DNA of 15,150 nucleotides from Pelagophyceae sp. CCMP2097 (taxonomy: Eukaryota; Sar; Pelagophyceae), in the NCBI GenBank assembly GCA_026770575.1, contig MU657709.1, positions 13,038 to 28,187 of the forward strand, in the 5' to 3' direction. The notes beneath the pieces were generated by a model that did not search any database, was not told where the DNA came from, and saw only the letters and a list, made by a program, of their open reading frames with translations. The position numbers were made by a program, and so were the translations under genes. Below are positions 1-8,029 of the stretch, in pieces (position 1 is the first letter of the stretch; each line of letters begins with the position of its first letter).

Positions 1-1
1 G

Positions 2-271
2 TGGCACAAGGCCGGCAAGCCCACCAAGGACTGCGCCTGGGCCGCCAAGGACACGGCGCGCCGCTGCGCCAGAGTCGGCGACGACAGCACGACGGCGTTC
101 ATGTCTTGCGTGTTGACGTGTGGCTCGTGCGCCACGTCTTGCACGGACGTGTGGGCCAAGAAAGGCAAGACGCACAAGGGCTGCGATTGGGTCGCAAAGG
201 ACAAGGCAAATCGCTGCGGCCTGAAGGGGGTGGACGGCACGCTCGCCTCCGACGCGTGCTGCGACTGCTGA
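2..271 (+). CDS. 3' end of a cysteine-rich repeat protein (partial)
   Basis: The frame starting at base 2 is open from the window edge to TGA at 269-271, giving the last 89 residues of a protein whose start lies outside. It holds two tandem copies of a unit of about 42 residues: a Trp, a Lys/Gly-rich turn (KAGKPTKDC, KKGKTHKGC), an Ala/Trp-Val-AKD segment, an RC pair, then a Gly-Asp/Gly turn and a C-x3-C-x2-C type cluster (MSCVLTCGSC in copy 1, ACCDCC in copy 2). The regular cysteine spacing suggests disulfide-stabilised, secreted or wall-associated repeats resembling the short Cys-rich (ShK-like) repeats common in stramenopile algae. That family link is from memory and the function is unknown. 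The overlapping frame from base 1 has no such pattern and is a shadow. The final copy has lost the usual C-G-x-C ending. Confidence 0.6.
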   Translation, partial: WHKAGKPTKDCAWAAKDTARRCARVGDDSTTAFMSCVLTCGSCATSCTDVWAKKGKTHKGCDWVAKDKANRCGLKGVDGTLASDACCDC

Positions 272-672
272 GCGCGCGCTCCGGCGCATTTGCCGCGGCG
301 AGCAGCCAACGACAAGCCTGAACAAAGCCGGCGTTCCCACGGGCGACGCACCCCAGACCGTGGAACTCGACAACCCCCCCCCCTCCCCGGCGACCGCACC
401 ATGTCGCCAGGGCTCTCTCAAGCCCCCCTCGAGTTCTTAATCCTTAAGAAACTATTTTGGCAGCAGGCCTGCCCCTGCTCGCGCAGGCCCGCCTGGCGTT
501 GCCGCAGCTTCGTCAGGGCGGCGCGCGCGGCATGCCGCTCAGCTCCCGACCCATTCCTCTTTTTCCTGCCTCTTTGCCACCACTTGCACGTGCGCATGTG
601 TCGTCTATAGGTATCACTCTCCTATGCGCACGACGGCACGTCGCTCATGATTTGTGGCCCCGTGCTACCCGC
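272..672. other. Non-coding 3' flank, nothing recognised
   Basis: This stretch follows the stop of the Cys-rich gene. It contains a C-run near 372-383 and mixed GC-rich sequence. Several frames are open but none has recognisable motifs or natural-looking composition, so I see only 3' UTR or intergenic sequence here. Confidence 0.4.
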
Positions 673-1332
673 GCACGGCCTGCAGTTGCCCTCGAAGGCA
701 GCTGCAGAAGGGCCCCTTACCCGGCAAAGTCCGTTTGGTCTCGGAGCCCCCCCCCCTCCTCGGAGGGGGACCACAAGGCACGAGCAAAGTTCGTTACCAC
801 AACCCCACTACCCACGATACTGCATCGGGCTCGCAGTCACTCTGGCAACACAACCTGCGGCTACCCACGAAGGCAGCGGCAGAGGACTCCCATTCCCGAC
901 GGAGTCCGTCTGGTTTGAGAAGTAAATCACCCCGTCCTTGACGGAGTCCGTCTGAAAGGCGAGGGATCCGTGCTTCCCGCGCACGGCCTCCAACCGACCC
1001 CGAAGACAGTTGCAGAAGGCCTCCTTACCTGACAGAATCCGCCCGGTCTCGGAAGGTTCCCCCTCGGTGGAGGGGGGCCCACAAGGTTCAGAGATCCCTG
1101 TCCCCGTACCAACTACACTGTGTCGGGCTCGCAGTCCCTCCGGACCGCGAGCCTCACACATGGCCTGCACATGGCCTGCACCTGCCTCCCAAAGGCAGCC
1201 GCAGAAGCCCCATTCCCGGCGGAACCCGCCTGGTCTCGGAGGCTCCCCCTCGGCGGAGGGGGGGCCATAGGGTGCAACACCGGACGGCACAGATCCGTTA
1301 CCTCGTCCCCATCCTCCCTCGGCGGAAGGGGA
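673..1332. repeat. Degenerate tandem array with C-run/G-run hairpins
   Basis: Four diverged copies of a unit of about 75 bp start near 673, 849, 981 and 1167. Each runs GCACGGCCTGC-like, then CGAAGGCAGC-GCAGAAG, then a CCCGRC-AGTCCGYCTGGT core, then TCTCGGAGG. Three of the copies are followed by a C-run, a CTCGGNGG turn and a G-run that can fold back (about 748-770, 1061-1080, 1242-1263). A fourth, weaker hairpin lies at 1313-1332. Spacing of the copies is irregular (176, 132, 186 bp). Frames across this region are long only because of GC content and repetition. Confidence 0.65.
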
Positions 1333-2193
1333 CCACCCACTTGCCACGCTCCCTCTCTTCCAGAGGCGTCCGCAACGCTGATCACGACAATTCCTCGGGC
1401 GAGCGGTCCCTCTGGCAATAGCAACAACAACACCCATCGTGCCCTGCCCCTTCCCATAGCGCGTCGGGGTGGCCACGACCGATTAACCGGCCCGCAGGGG
1501 AGTCCCCGACAAGCGGTGGAGAGGAGTCCTCGAGGCACGGCCTGGAACGCCACGAGTGCCGCTTCGGTCACGACGGCGCGAGGTTTTAATTCGCTAAATG
1601 CAAGGCAAGGCTTACGTCGCCCAACTCAGGGCCCGGCGGCGCTGCGGCGTCGAAGGGCATCACCGCGCCCTCGACCGACCCGTGGCGGGCGGGCGATATC
1701 GCGATCCGCGGCCGGCGCGGCGACGTGGTCGGCATCGTGACAGAGTCCTTAAAACCCACGCAGATCGACTCCTCGGCGTGGGCCTCGGGGGCGCGTCTCT
1801 GTCGTCCCCGTCGCATCCGAGGTCGTCGCCGGACCGTGGGCACGAAGATGAGAGGTTCGAAAGAGGCGCGGCGGGTCCATGGCGCACGGCGTCCGTCGGC
1901 GGCGACGTCGAGCGCGCTCGCGGCGTCGCCGGCCGCAGCAACGGCAATCGTCGGGAGGCTCGCTCGGGAGGCGGCCGTAGGTTTTGGGACGCGGCGCTGC
2001 GGACGTGGAGCTGGTCCCGAGTGTCACCAAAGCCGCTGCTGCCCGACGTTGCCACGGACGTTTTACAAGGCCCGACCAACTAAATTTGTCGCGCAGGACG
2101 AAGCCGCCGAGACGGCGGGCGTGCCCGCGCCCCTGTACAGCCAGGCGCTGCTCTATACAGCCAGGGGTGGGACGCGCGGCGTGTTGGGCGCAC
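1333..2193. other. Region without a convincing gene
   Basis: The stretch between the tandem array and the transporter exon has several overlapping open frames on both strands, all rich in Arg, Pro, Ala and Ser. None carries hydrophobic helices or a motif I recognise. On the minus strand it is where the missing downstream exons of the transporter should lie, but I cannot find them. A short duplication of CTGTACAGCCAGGcgctg / CTATACAGCCAGGggtgg type occurs at about 2134-2166. Confidence 0.4.
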
Positions 2194-2361
2194 CAGACAC
2201 AGACTCAGTGTTGTGGCGAGGTAGTGGAGCGCGTTGAGCCTGAGGGTGACAACGTATTGGAACTTGTAACCCGCGCTGCTCATGAGCAACTTGTTCACGG
2301 AGATGATGAGCACGCTCGACGTGATGTTCAGCAACAGCGCGACCAGGTCCGCCGCGTTCAT
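2194..2361 (-). CDS. Isolated first exon of a triose-phosphate/nucleotide-sugar transporter-like protein
   Basis: An ATG at 2361 in good context (AAAATGA) opens 56 residues ending at a phase-0 GTGCGC donor (2193-2188). The peptide has a hydrophobic helix at residues 7-24 with LLNITSSVLIISVNKLLM, followed by GYKFQYVVTL and NALHYLATTLS. The N-x-x-S-S-V-x-I-x-x-V-N-K motif, the G-x-x-F and the ALHYLAT segment are typical of TM1-TM2 in the TPT/nucleotide-sugar branch of drug/metabolite transporters, which have about ten helices. Here only the first and the start of the second helix exist. The frame continues open to 2080, but the residues are hydrophilic and unlike the family, and no later exon is visible downstream to 1400. 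It is either the first exon of a gene with large introns or a truncated relic. Family call is moderate; completeness is doubtful. Confidence 0.55.
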
Positions 2362-2717
2362 TTTGAAAGCGGCGGCGAGGCCAACTTGAAGGCTCGCAAG
2401 GACCCTCAGAAAGACCCGGATCGGAGATATCTCCTATCGTGTTGATAGGAAGAGCAAAAGGGATATCGCGTCCCAGTGCTCTGGTCCGCTGGAGACTGGG
2501 TATATAAAGAGTCACGACATGCTCCTATATACCCACGGCACCCCATCTAAGTGAAACGTAGCTAGTTGCCGGGAATTCCTTTCAATCGTATCGTGCCACG
2601 CGGGGGCTTGAGATTACGATGGGAACATTCCTTGGGCAAGTAGTCTTAATCGTGCACCCGCCGGGACAGTCACGACATGCTCCTATACCCCGTAAACGAA
2701 TAATTCTAATCTTGTAA
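2362..2717. other. AT-richer non-coding stretch with a 20-bp direct repeat
   Basis: AGTCACGACATGCTCCTATA occurs at 2510-2529 and again at 2668-2687, 158 bp apart. A TATATAAAG box-like string lies at 2501-2509 just before the first copy, and a palindrome GGAGATATCTCC lies near 2422. No gene follows the TATA-like string on the plus strand. The role is unknown; this is perhaps a remnant of a mobile element or a promoter left from one. Confidence 0.5.
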
Positions 2718-2746
2718 GTTTTGCGTGATTTGCTCGATTTGCTTGA
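2718..2746 (+). repeat. Left arm of an imperfect inverted repeat
   Basis: This 29-bp segment is built of roughly ten-base TGATTTGCNT units. It matches the reverse complement of 3634-3662 at 24 of 29 positions. A looser match continues outward through an ATTCT-AAT string on both sides. Together the arms bracket the small acidic ORF at 3349-2981. Confidence 0.55.
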
Positions 2747-2980
2747 TTGTGGGGCCAATAGGACTAATGTAGATTTGTTTAAGACTTTTTTGGTCATTAT
2801 CAAGGCCCGGTGCATTATCGTATTTTGTCTTTCTCCACGCTAAACCTCCCGTTCCTATGGTATGCGTGTGGGGGAGCGTTGCGGTATATATACCGGGCCC
2901 CACAATCACCTCCAAGGATAATGATCCGGTGAATCCCCTTTTGCCCCCAGCGGGTCATCACGCCTCGCTCGTGGGAATCC

Positions 2981-3349
2981 CTAGCGTCCCTTGACACTGG
3001 GATAGTGCTCGTCCAGCCTGTCGTAGTCGACGAAAGAGTCGAACCCTCCGTATTCGAGCTGCGCCTCGAGATCCTTCTCCTCCAATTCGAGCGCCTCCTC
3101 GCCCTCGGCATCGATGACGTGCGCGATTGTGGCCGCCTCCTTTGCGCGCACGTGCGCGATTGCGGCCGCCTCCTTTGCGCGCACCAAATCCGCCTCGTTG
3201 ATAGCAGCATATTCAGCTTCGAGCCCGAGCCAGCGCTCTTCAAGCACCTTGGTAGTCTCCACGGAAGCCTCCCCAAACGCCGGGGTGGCCGTGCCCGGCG
3301 CCGCCGTGCCGCCCTGCTCCGTCGCCCCTAAGATGGGAGCTGGCTCCAT
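2981..3349 (-). CDS. Small acidic coiled-coil-like protein with an 11-residue duplication
   Basis: The ATG at 3349 opens 122 residues with amino-acid use unlike random GC-rich frames: an Ala/Gly/Pro/Thr-rich N-terminus (1-30), a helical stretch KVLEERWLGLEAEYAAINEADL (about 34-55, charged heptad-like), two consecutive copies of VRAKEAAxIAH, then an acidic helix EEALELEEKDLEAQLEY and a C-terminal DYDRLDEHYPS tail. The duplication corresponds to a 33-bp tandem repeat at 3119-3151 and 3152-3184 with a single base difference, so it is recent and in frame. I recognise no family. The surrounding inverted repeat raises the possibility that it belongs to a small mobile element. No intron is needed. 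A real short protein or the fragment of a larger one are both possible. Confidence 0.5.
   Translation of the reverse strand: MEPAPILGATEQGGTAAPGTATPAFGEASVETTKVLEERWLGLEAEYAAINEADLVRAKEAAAIAHVRAKEAATIAHVIDAEGEEALELEEKDLEAQLEYGGFDSFVDYDRLDEHYPSVKGR
3119..3184. repeat. 33-bp tandem duplication inside the small acidic gene
   Basis: Two adjacent 33-bp copies (3119-3151, 3152-3184) differ at one base (T versus C). They preserve the minus-strand reading frame and add one 11-residue repeat (VRAKEAAxIAH). Confidence 0.9.
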
Positions 3350-3633
3350 GGCTGCAAAGCGTCAACCCCGACAAAGAAAACCGAATGTTCCGGAAGATAC
3401 CGAACATTGGAACATTTTGATCACGGCACGCGGCCCGCGCCTCATGGCCGTCGTGGCGGCCTCGGTCGCGCGCGGCGCCACCGGTGCACGCGGTGCCTGC
3501 GTGCTCGGCGCCCGCCGCGTCTGGGCCCCGAAGGGGGGGGGGCTGCCCCCCCCCCCCCCGGACCCCCCCTGCCCCCCTGCCGGGGGATGGCTCGCTCCGC
3601 GAGCCTTGGTGCCCTGCGCGGCCTCCGCTCAAT
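3350..3633. other. Upstream flank with homopolymer hairpin
   Basis: A run of ten G (3533-3542) is followed three bases later by a run of fourteen C (3546-3559) and further C tracts, able to form a strong hairpin or a quadruplex/i-motif pair. An AATGTTCC ... GGAACATT inverted pair lies at about 3382-3414. No gene is evident. The homopolymers are also likely places for sequence errors. Confidence 0.6.
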
Positions 3634-3662
3634 TCACGCAAATCACGCAAATCAAGCAAAAT
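3634..3662 (-). repeat. Right arm of the imperfect inverted repeat
   Basis: Reverse complement of 2718-2746 at 24 of 29 positions; see the left arm. It consists of CACGCAAATCA-type units. The arms are 945 bp apart end to end. Confidence 0.55.
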
Positions 3663-3984
3663 TGCTTTAATTGAGAATGCTATTTAGGAATTGTTCCCCT
3701 CGATTATACCCACGCGGGTTTCGAGGTTGCTTGCTTAATATCCACCCTGGGTGGGACTGGCCCAATAGGGTATATCCGCCTTCGCGGTGACAAAGTCAGT
3801 CACCCGAGCGAGATGGCTCGGATGCCATGCCGGCGAGGGTCGTTCTCGCGGCAGATGTCGCGCGACCCCCTCGTGAAAGGAAGGGAGCCAAACACTCTGG
3901 CTCTTTGGTCGCGTTGTCGGGAGCGCCATGGTTGGGGTGCGATGGCGTCGAGGGTGTAATCGTGCGCAGCCGGAATGTGGATGT
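3663..3984. other. Intergenic stretch, no gene seen
   Basis: Short open frames exist on both strands but lack motifs. On the minus strand this sequence follows the tRNA-like segment and could be the body of a tRNA-derived SINE, but I see no tail or target-site duplication that would prove it. Confidence 0.3.
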
Positions 3985-3989
3985 GCCGC

Positions 3990-4057
3990 GTATCGGCCCA
4001 GGCCGGACCTGGGTCCTTTCCTCCGGGAGTGCGTTTTAACCCCTGAGCTAAGATAGA
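3990..4057 (-). pseudogene. tRNA-like relic (tRNA pseudogene or SINE head)
   Basis: On the minus strand, TAGCTCAGGGGTTA at 4050-4037 is a near-perfect pol III A box/D-arm. About 23 bases after it, a stem CCCAG-loop of 7-CTGGG at 4013-3997 sits where the T arm of a tRNA belongs. The T-loop reads GTCCGGC instead of the TTCRANY consensus, and the acceptor strands do not pair, so it is unlikely to be a working tRNA. The geometry is right for a tRNA and wrong for a chance A box. Just upstream on the minus strand lies a pyrimidine-rich tract (the complement of the purine run at about 4075-4101). Confidence 0.45.
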
Positions 4058-4727
4058 TGTTCAGCTAGACTTAAAAGAAAAAAGAAAAGAAAGGGGGGGG
4101 GGTGTTGTGAAAACAACAGGTTTCGCACGCAGCTTTGCGAAATTAAATTTTGGTTTTCCCGGAAACCCAGAAACCTCGGGTCCAAAACCTCGAGATAATT
4201 TGCATTTGCAGGCTTTATTATGAATTCCTTTCGACGTCAAGTGACGTTCGCTCGAGATTCTACACGGAAGCAACGGAGCGGGCCGGCAGGCGGCCACCCG
4301 CTACCTTCGCGACAAATGTTCCTCGACAGCAGCGCAAGACTTTTTAAAAGTCTCTGTCATTCGGAGATTTGCTAAATCCACCCAGGATTTGTTGAAACAA
4401 CCGCAGTTGTTCGACGGTCTCGCGCTCACGTGATTTAATCTCGTGATTTAATCACTGATTGCCGCCTCCCAAATCTACGGCGTCTTCCGCCGATTAGGGC
4501 CTCGCCTCGAGTCCAATAAAATTACAAAGTCGTTTGCAATGCGATCGCTAAACTGAAGTGTTCTTCAACTTGACGTCATGATCGGAAGTACGCGTGGACG
4601 GCGCGTGGACGGCCGGTCCGCGGTGGCCTCGGGGCCGCACAACCGACCCAATAGCCCCCCAGCACGAGTCACGATCACCAGGAGCTGCGCTGGGGTCCGC
4701 TGTAGGGATCCCTCCAGGGGAGTCGAT
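4058..4727. other. AT-richer intergenic stretch with short repeats
   Basis: Contents are an A/G tract ending in a G-run (about 4075-4101), a hairpin AGACTTTT/AAAAGTCT near 4340-4356, and a tandem CGTGATTTAATC pair near 4430-4450. The region forms the 3' side of the sulfotransferase gene. I see no coding signal. Confidence 0.4.
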
Positions 4728-5841
4728 TTAGTAGTACTTGAACCGCGGCTTTTGCTGCTTTGCCACCGCGCAGCCGGCAAAGGGCGCCTCGGCGACGGCG
4801 GCCGCGCAAACCGTGGCGTTGGAAACGGCATTGTTGCGGTAGTCGAGCATGGTGAGGAGCAGATTCGCGGCGCGGTCCCGTGTTAAAGCGGCCCACGCCT
4901 GGCCTACGTGCCAATCGCTCAGCAGAGCAGGGTGTCGTATCCCGAGCGATGCCCCAAAGGACGCCGCCAGCGGACATGCTATACCGGGGTACTTTGCGAA
5001 GAGCTGTTGCGCTGTCACCTGCTTGATGCGCCGCGCGGCCTTGTCGGATCTCGTCATCTCCACCGCGCACGAAATTCGCGCCTCGTCGATGGGCGCGCCG
5101 AGGAATTCTAGGATCTTGCGGAGCTTAGAGGCCGTGTCGCTCTTCAAGTCCTCGTAGCGCACGGGGAGAAGTTGGTTCTGCGAGTCGAGCACGAACGCCG
5201 CATGCGCATTCGCCGACTCGACCCAGAGGCAGGCGTAGAAGAGCGAGGCGCGGAGGAGTTGCTGCCGCATCCCGGCAGAGTCGAAGTCGCCAGAATGTGA
5301 AGAGACGTGCGAGTCGCAGGCCACGGTGCGCCTCTGCAGCTCGGACCACGTCGCATCAAACCTGTCGACGAAGCGTCTTTAGAGGCCTCTACGGCGTAGA
5401 ACGCACGAGGAGGACGACGCGCTTGGCGCCCGTGAGGTGTTGGAATTCGTGCGGGTGGACGTGGACCTTCACCACGATAACGTGGGTGGTCTTCACGCCC
5501 TCGGCCGGCAGAGGACGCATCAGCGACAAGCCGTGGTACATGCTCCCCGTGTACACGCCCGACCCAAACTCGACGAGGCGCCGGGTCCAGGTGTTGCCGC
5601 TCCCGGGGAACGACAACAGCACGGCCGCTGGCCGCTCGTCTGATGCAAAGGTGCGCTCCTCGGTGACCACGGCGCACCGGCGCCGCGCGAACCATTGAGC
5701 GTAGCCCGACGCGTTGGCGTAGCCCGCCGAGGCTGCGACCTGCTCGTCCCAGAGGGCCACGGCCGTGTCCGTTTCGCGGATTTTGGCTGCGATGCACCTA
5801 CGCTCGCGGACTCCATACGCCTTCCCCGGCGGCCTGCTCAC
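4728..5841 (-). CDS. Sulfotransferase (PAPS-dependent), frame broken twice
   Basis: The enzyme would move a sulfuryl group from PAPS onto an acceptor, probably a Golgi glycan. The 5' part (5841-5402) encodes AAVLLSFPGSGNTWTRRLVE, the PAPS 5'-phosphosulfate loop, followed by SGVYTGSMYHG and, later, HVIVVKVHVHP and GAKRVVLLVR. The 3' part (5372-4728) has FVDRFDATWSEL, then LPVRYEDLKSDTASKLRKILEFLG, the family's RYEDL/3'-phosphate region, and ends in FKYY-stop. Between them FYAVEASKDA, plainly part of the same fold, lies in the third frame. The path therefore changes frame near 5402 and again near 5373, each time as if one base were missing. No GT-AG intron in a compatible phase bridges the gap. 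The segment has no ATG in its own frame at the 5' end; 5841 is a GTG immediately after the glycosyltransferase stop. A short first exon from ATG 5972, or fusion to the upstream enzyme, would supply a start. Either a fresh pseudogene or sequence errors are possible. Confidence 0.75.
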
Positions 5842-7540
5842 AACTCGGTTAGTTTCTGGTTATCCAACTGGACGCCGCTTTTTTGCGGCAAGTCGACGAC
5901 GGCGCAGTCGCGTCGCACGGCGGCGCGCTCGGACGCGCTCAACTTTAATAGCACGTCGTTGAGCACCGTCATCTTGCGCGGCGCGGAAACCGTGAGCGCC
6001 GCGCCGCTGCGGCGGCCTGGCGGAGCGCCCGTGAGGCGCGGTCCTGACGCCGAGCCGCACACGAGGAGTACAAGGGACGCACAGGGCGGCTCCAACGCTT
6101 TTGTGCCAACGGCGGTGTGGAGTGGCCCTTGAGTCTCGTCGACCCCGACGCACGCAACCAGCGCCGCTCGCGAATCCCCTGCCCGCACCGCGCTGCCGCA
6201 ACCATCGTCCAGCGCCGGCGGCGCGTCCGACGCGTCGGCCCGCGGCGGTTCAATCGGCGCCGAAGCCGTCCTACGCGCTCTCCGAGTGACCGAGGCCTCT
6301 TCGGGAAGGCGCTTGCAGAGACTGACCTTTTACCGCCGACGTAGAATCGCGTCCTGCAGAGGTCGCGCTTCGGCCCCGTCGTGCAGCCGTCCGGCCTTGG
6401 GCAGAGTCGGTCTTGGTCGTCTAGCAGGTGGACTTTGAAGAACGTAAGTACCATGGCTTCGAGGTCGAAGCTGTCCTCGAACCGTGCCAGCATCGCCGCC
6501 ACGTCGCGCGAGACGGCGAGGAACCCTCGCTCAAACTGCGAAGAGGCGCAGTCGAGCCTCCCCCAGACGAAGCGCCTCGTCGGCCGGAGCGCCAGCTCGC
6601 GCGATATGCGCCGCGGGCAGAGCAGCGACGAGTCGTCGACGGACAGCACATGCGTCAATCCTGGAGCGTTGAGAAGCGCCCAGCGAAGCTCCGAAACGCG
6701 AAAGAGCCGCGGCGAGCCGCGCGGCATCGTCCACGGCGACTGCCCGGCGGCGCCTAGCGGGACTCTTGACTCTGCGCGCACCACCCGACGAGCACGCCCT
6801 CTTGAGTACGCCTCTCTCAAGGCCGCCTCGGGACACGCTCCCAACCTCCGCTGCGCCGCCGCGTGACTCACGCAGGAAGACGACGTTCGTCTCCGCGACC
6901 GTCTCCACGTCGGCCGCGGCCGGCGCCGCCGCGCCTCGCTCGACGAAGAAGCGGTATTCCCCCGCCGACGCGTCGCGCCCGACGCCGAGCCAGGCGAGCC
7001 ACGTCCGCCGCGATTCATCGCGCAGCAACGAACCCTCGGCCTACGCCGAGGTTCCGACACGCAAGAGGCCAAGTCGACAGGACGCTCCCCACGGAGCCTC
7101 GAGTGGCCGCCACGTACGTCGTCTGTCGAGCGGATGGCAATGAAGAGCCGCACTGCAGCCGTCTCTGAAGGGGCTTTGAGCAGAGCGAGCGCGGCTGCCC
7201 CTTCAACGACGACGGATGCGTTCGTCGCGTTCGCGGCGGCGTGTCTGGCGCGTCCCGTCGACGGCCCTGCGTAGGGCGTCGACGCGTTCGTATGGTTTTC
7301 TGCGGCGCTGTGGTATGCGTGTTGCGGCGCGGCGCGGCGGCGCGCGGCCTCGTGGATGAGCCCAGAGCCGCCCCCAAAGAGAAGCACCGCCGCCGCAAGC
7401 GTCTTCACCGCCAGCGCGCACCGCCTCTGATAGTGCGGCGAGTCGGCGCCATTGGGCTTGGCCGCCGGGTGGCCGCCCTTGCGCGGAGGTAAAGGGTAGC
7501 CCAAGACAGTCTGGACGACTTTGTCGTCGACCAGGTCCAT
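5838..7540 (-). CDS. GT31/Galactosyl_T-type glycosyltransferase, type II membrane protein
   Basis: Four exons (7540-7118, 7040-6872, 6753-6327, 6270-5838) joined by introns of 77, 118 and 56 nt with GTACGT, GTGAGT and GTCAGT donors and TAG acceptors give 483 residues. A 40-residue cytosolic tail precedes a membrane anchor at about 41-58 (CALAVKTLAAAVLLFGG). A stem follows with four N-glycosylation sites (N82, N85, N104, N107). The catalytic region begins RLFIAIRSTDD (131-141), continues across intron 1 to LLRDESRRTW (the family's R-x-x-x-R-x-TW motif, 146-155), YRFFVE, TNVVFLR, then SELRWALLNAPGLTHVLSVDD with a DD at 237-238 in place of the metal-binding DxD, then FVWGRLDC and FERGFLAVSRDVAAML. 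Expected role: Golgi transfer of Gal or GlcNAc in beta-1,3 linkage; donor and acceptor cannot be read. The C-terminal 145 residues (exon 4) are low in recognisable features. The stop lies directly against the sulfotransferase frame. Confidence 0.72.
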
Positions 7541-8029
7541 CTTCCCGTCCGGCCGCGAGGCTATAGACCCCGACGGAACCGACGACGGCGCGAATCGACG
7601 TAGAGACTCGAGAGATGAAGCAAAGAGAGAAGAAGCAAAGTTGTTCTTCAAGACTGAAAAGTTTCGGCGGAATTCGAACTCGGCTGTCTTCAGGCCCTGG
7701 CTCGAGCTCGTGGGACGCTCCGGGAGCGCTCGTGGGTCGTCTCGAACGGGAGCGTCCGGGAGCGCTCGTGGGAACGATTACCGTTCGGTTCGCCGCGTCG
7801 GAGCTCCAGCCCGTATTGGTCCGTGGGAACGATTGGGATGGACCCCGTTTACTCGGGGTGGTCATTTGTCTCACCCGCGCCGAGCTCATTCGTAGTACTT
7901 AGCGCGGCCCCCTCGATTGAGTCTCGTCCAGAGGCGCATCGCGGCGTCTTAAGGCGAACGTCGCCATTGCTCAGAGGATATGGGGAGGGGCGGGTCGGAG
8001 GTTAGTAAAACACAGTGTAAAACCTTAGC
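7541..8029. other. Intergenic stretch between glycosyltransferase 5' end and RPS29 3' end
   Basis: This contains the presumed glycosyltransferase promoter. An open frame extends upstream of ATG 7540 to 7651 but begins with TTG, so I place the start at 7540. A short minisatellite (7711-7775) and a repeated CGTGGGAACGATT (near 7768 and 7823) lie in it. No gene is recognised. Confidence 0.45.
7711..7775. repeat. Two-copy GC-rich minisatellite
   Basis: A unit of about 38 bp carrying CCGGGAGCGCTCGTGGG occurs twice (near 7720 and 7757), preceded each time by a GACGCT/GAGCGT string. The core GGGAGCGCTC is itself nearly palindromic. Confidence 0.6.

Noticed and set aside
808..1476. A 222-codon minus-strand open frame
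   Set aside because: It lies across the degenerate tandem array; its length comes from GC content and the repeats, and the peptide has only repeat-derived similarity to itself.
2501..2509. TATATAAAG as a plus-strand promoter
   Set aside because: No plausible coding region follows for over 1 kb on that strand; kept only as a note on the flanking repeat.
5325..5401. A GT-AG intron starting at GTGCGT to explain the sulfotransferase frame change
   Set aside because: The available acceptors (GTAG at about 5389, GACAG near 5360) give the wrong phase or an immediate stop, and the skipped bases encode family-like residues in the third frame.
7655..7690. GAGTTCGAATTCC on the minus strand, similar to a tRNA B box
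   Set aside because: The arms around it do not pair as a T stem and no A box lies upstream at tRNA distance.
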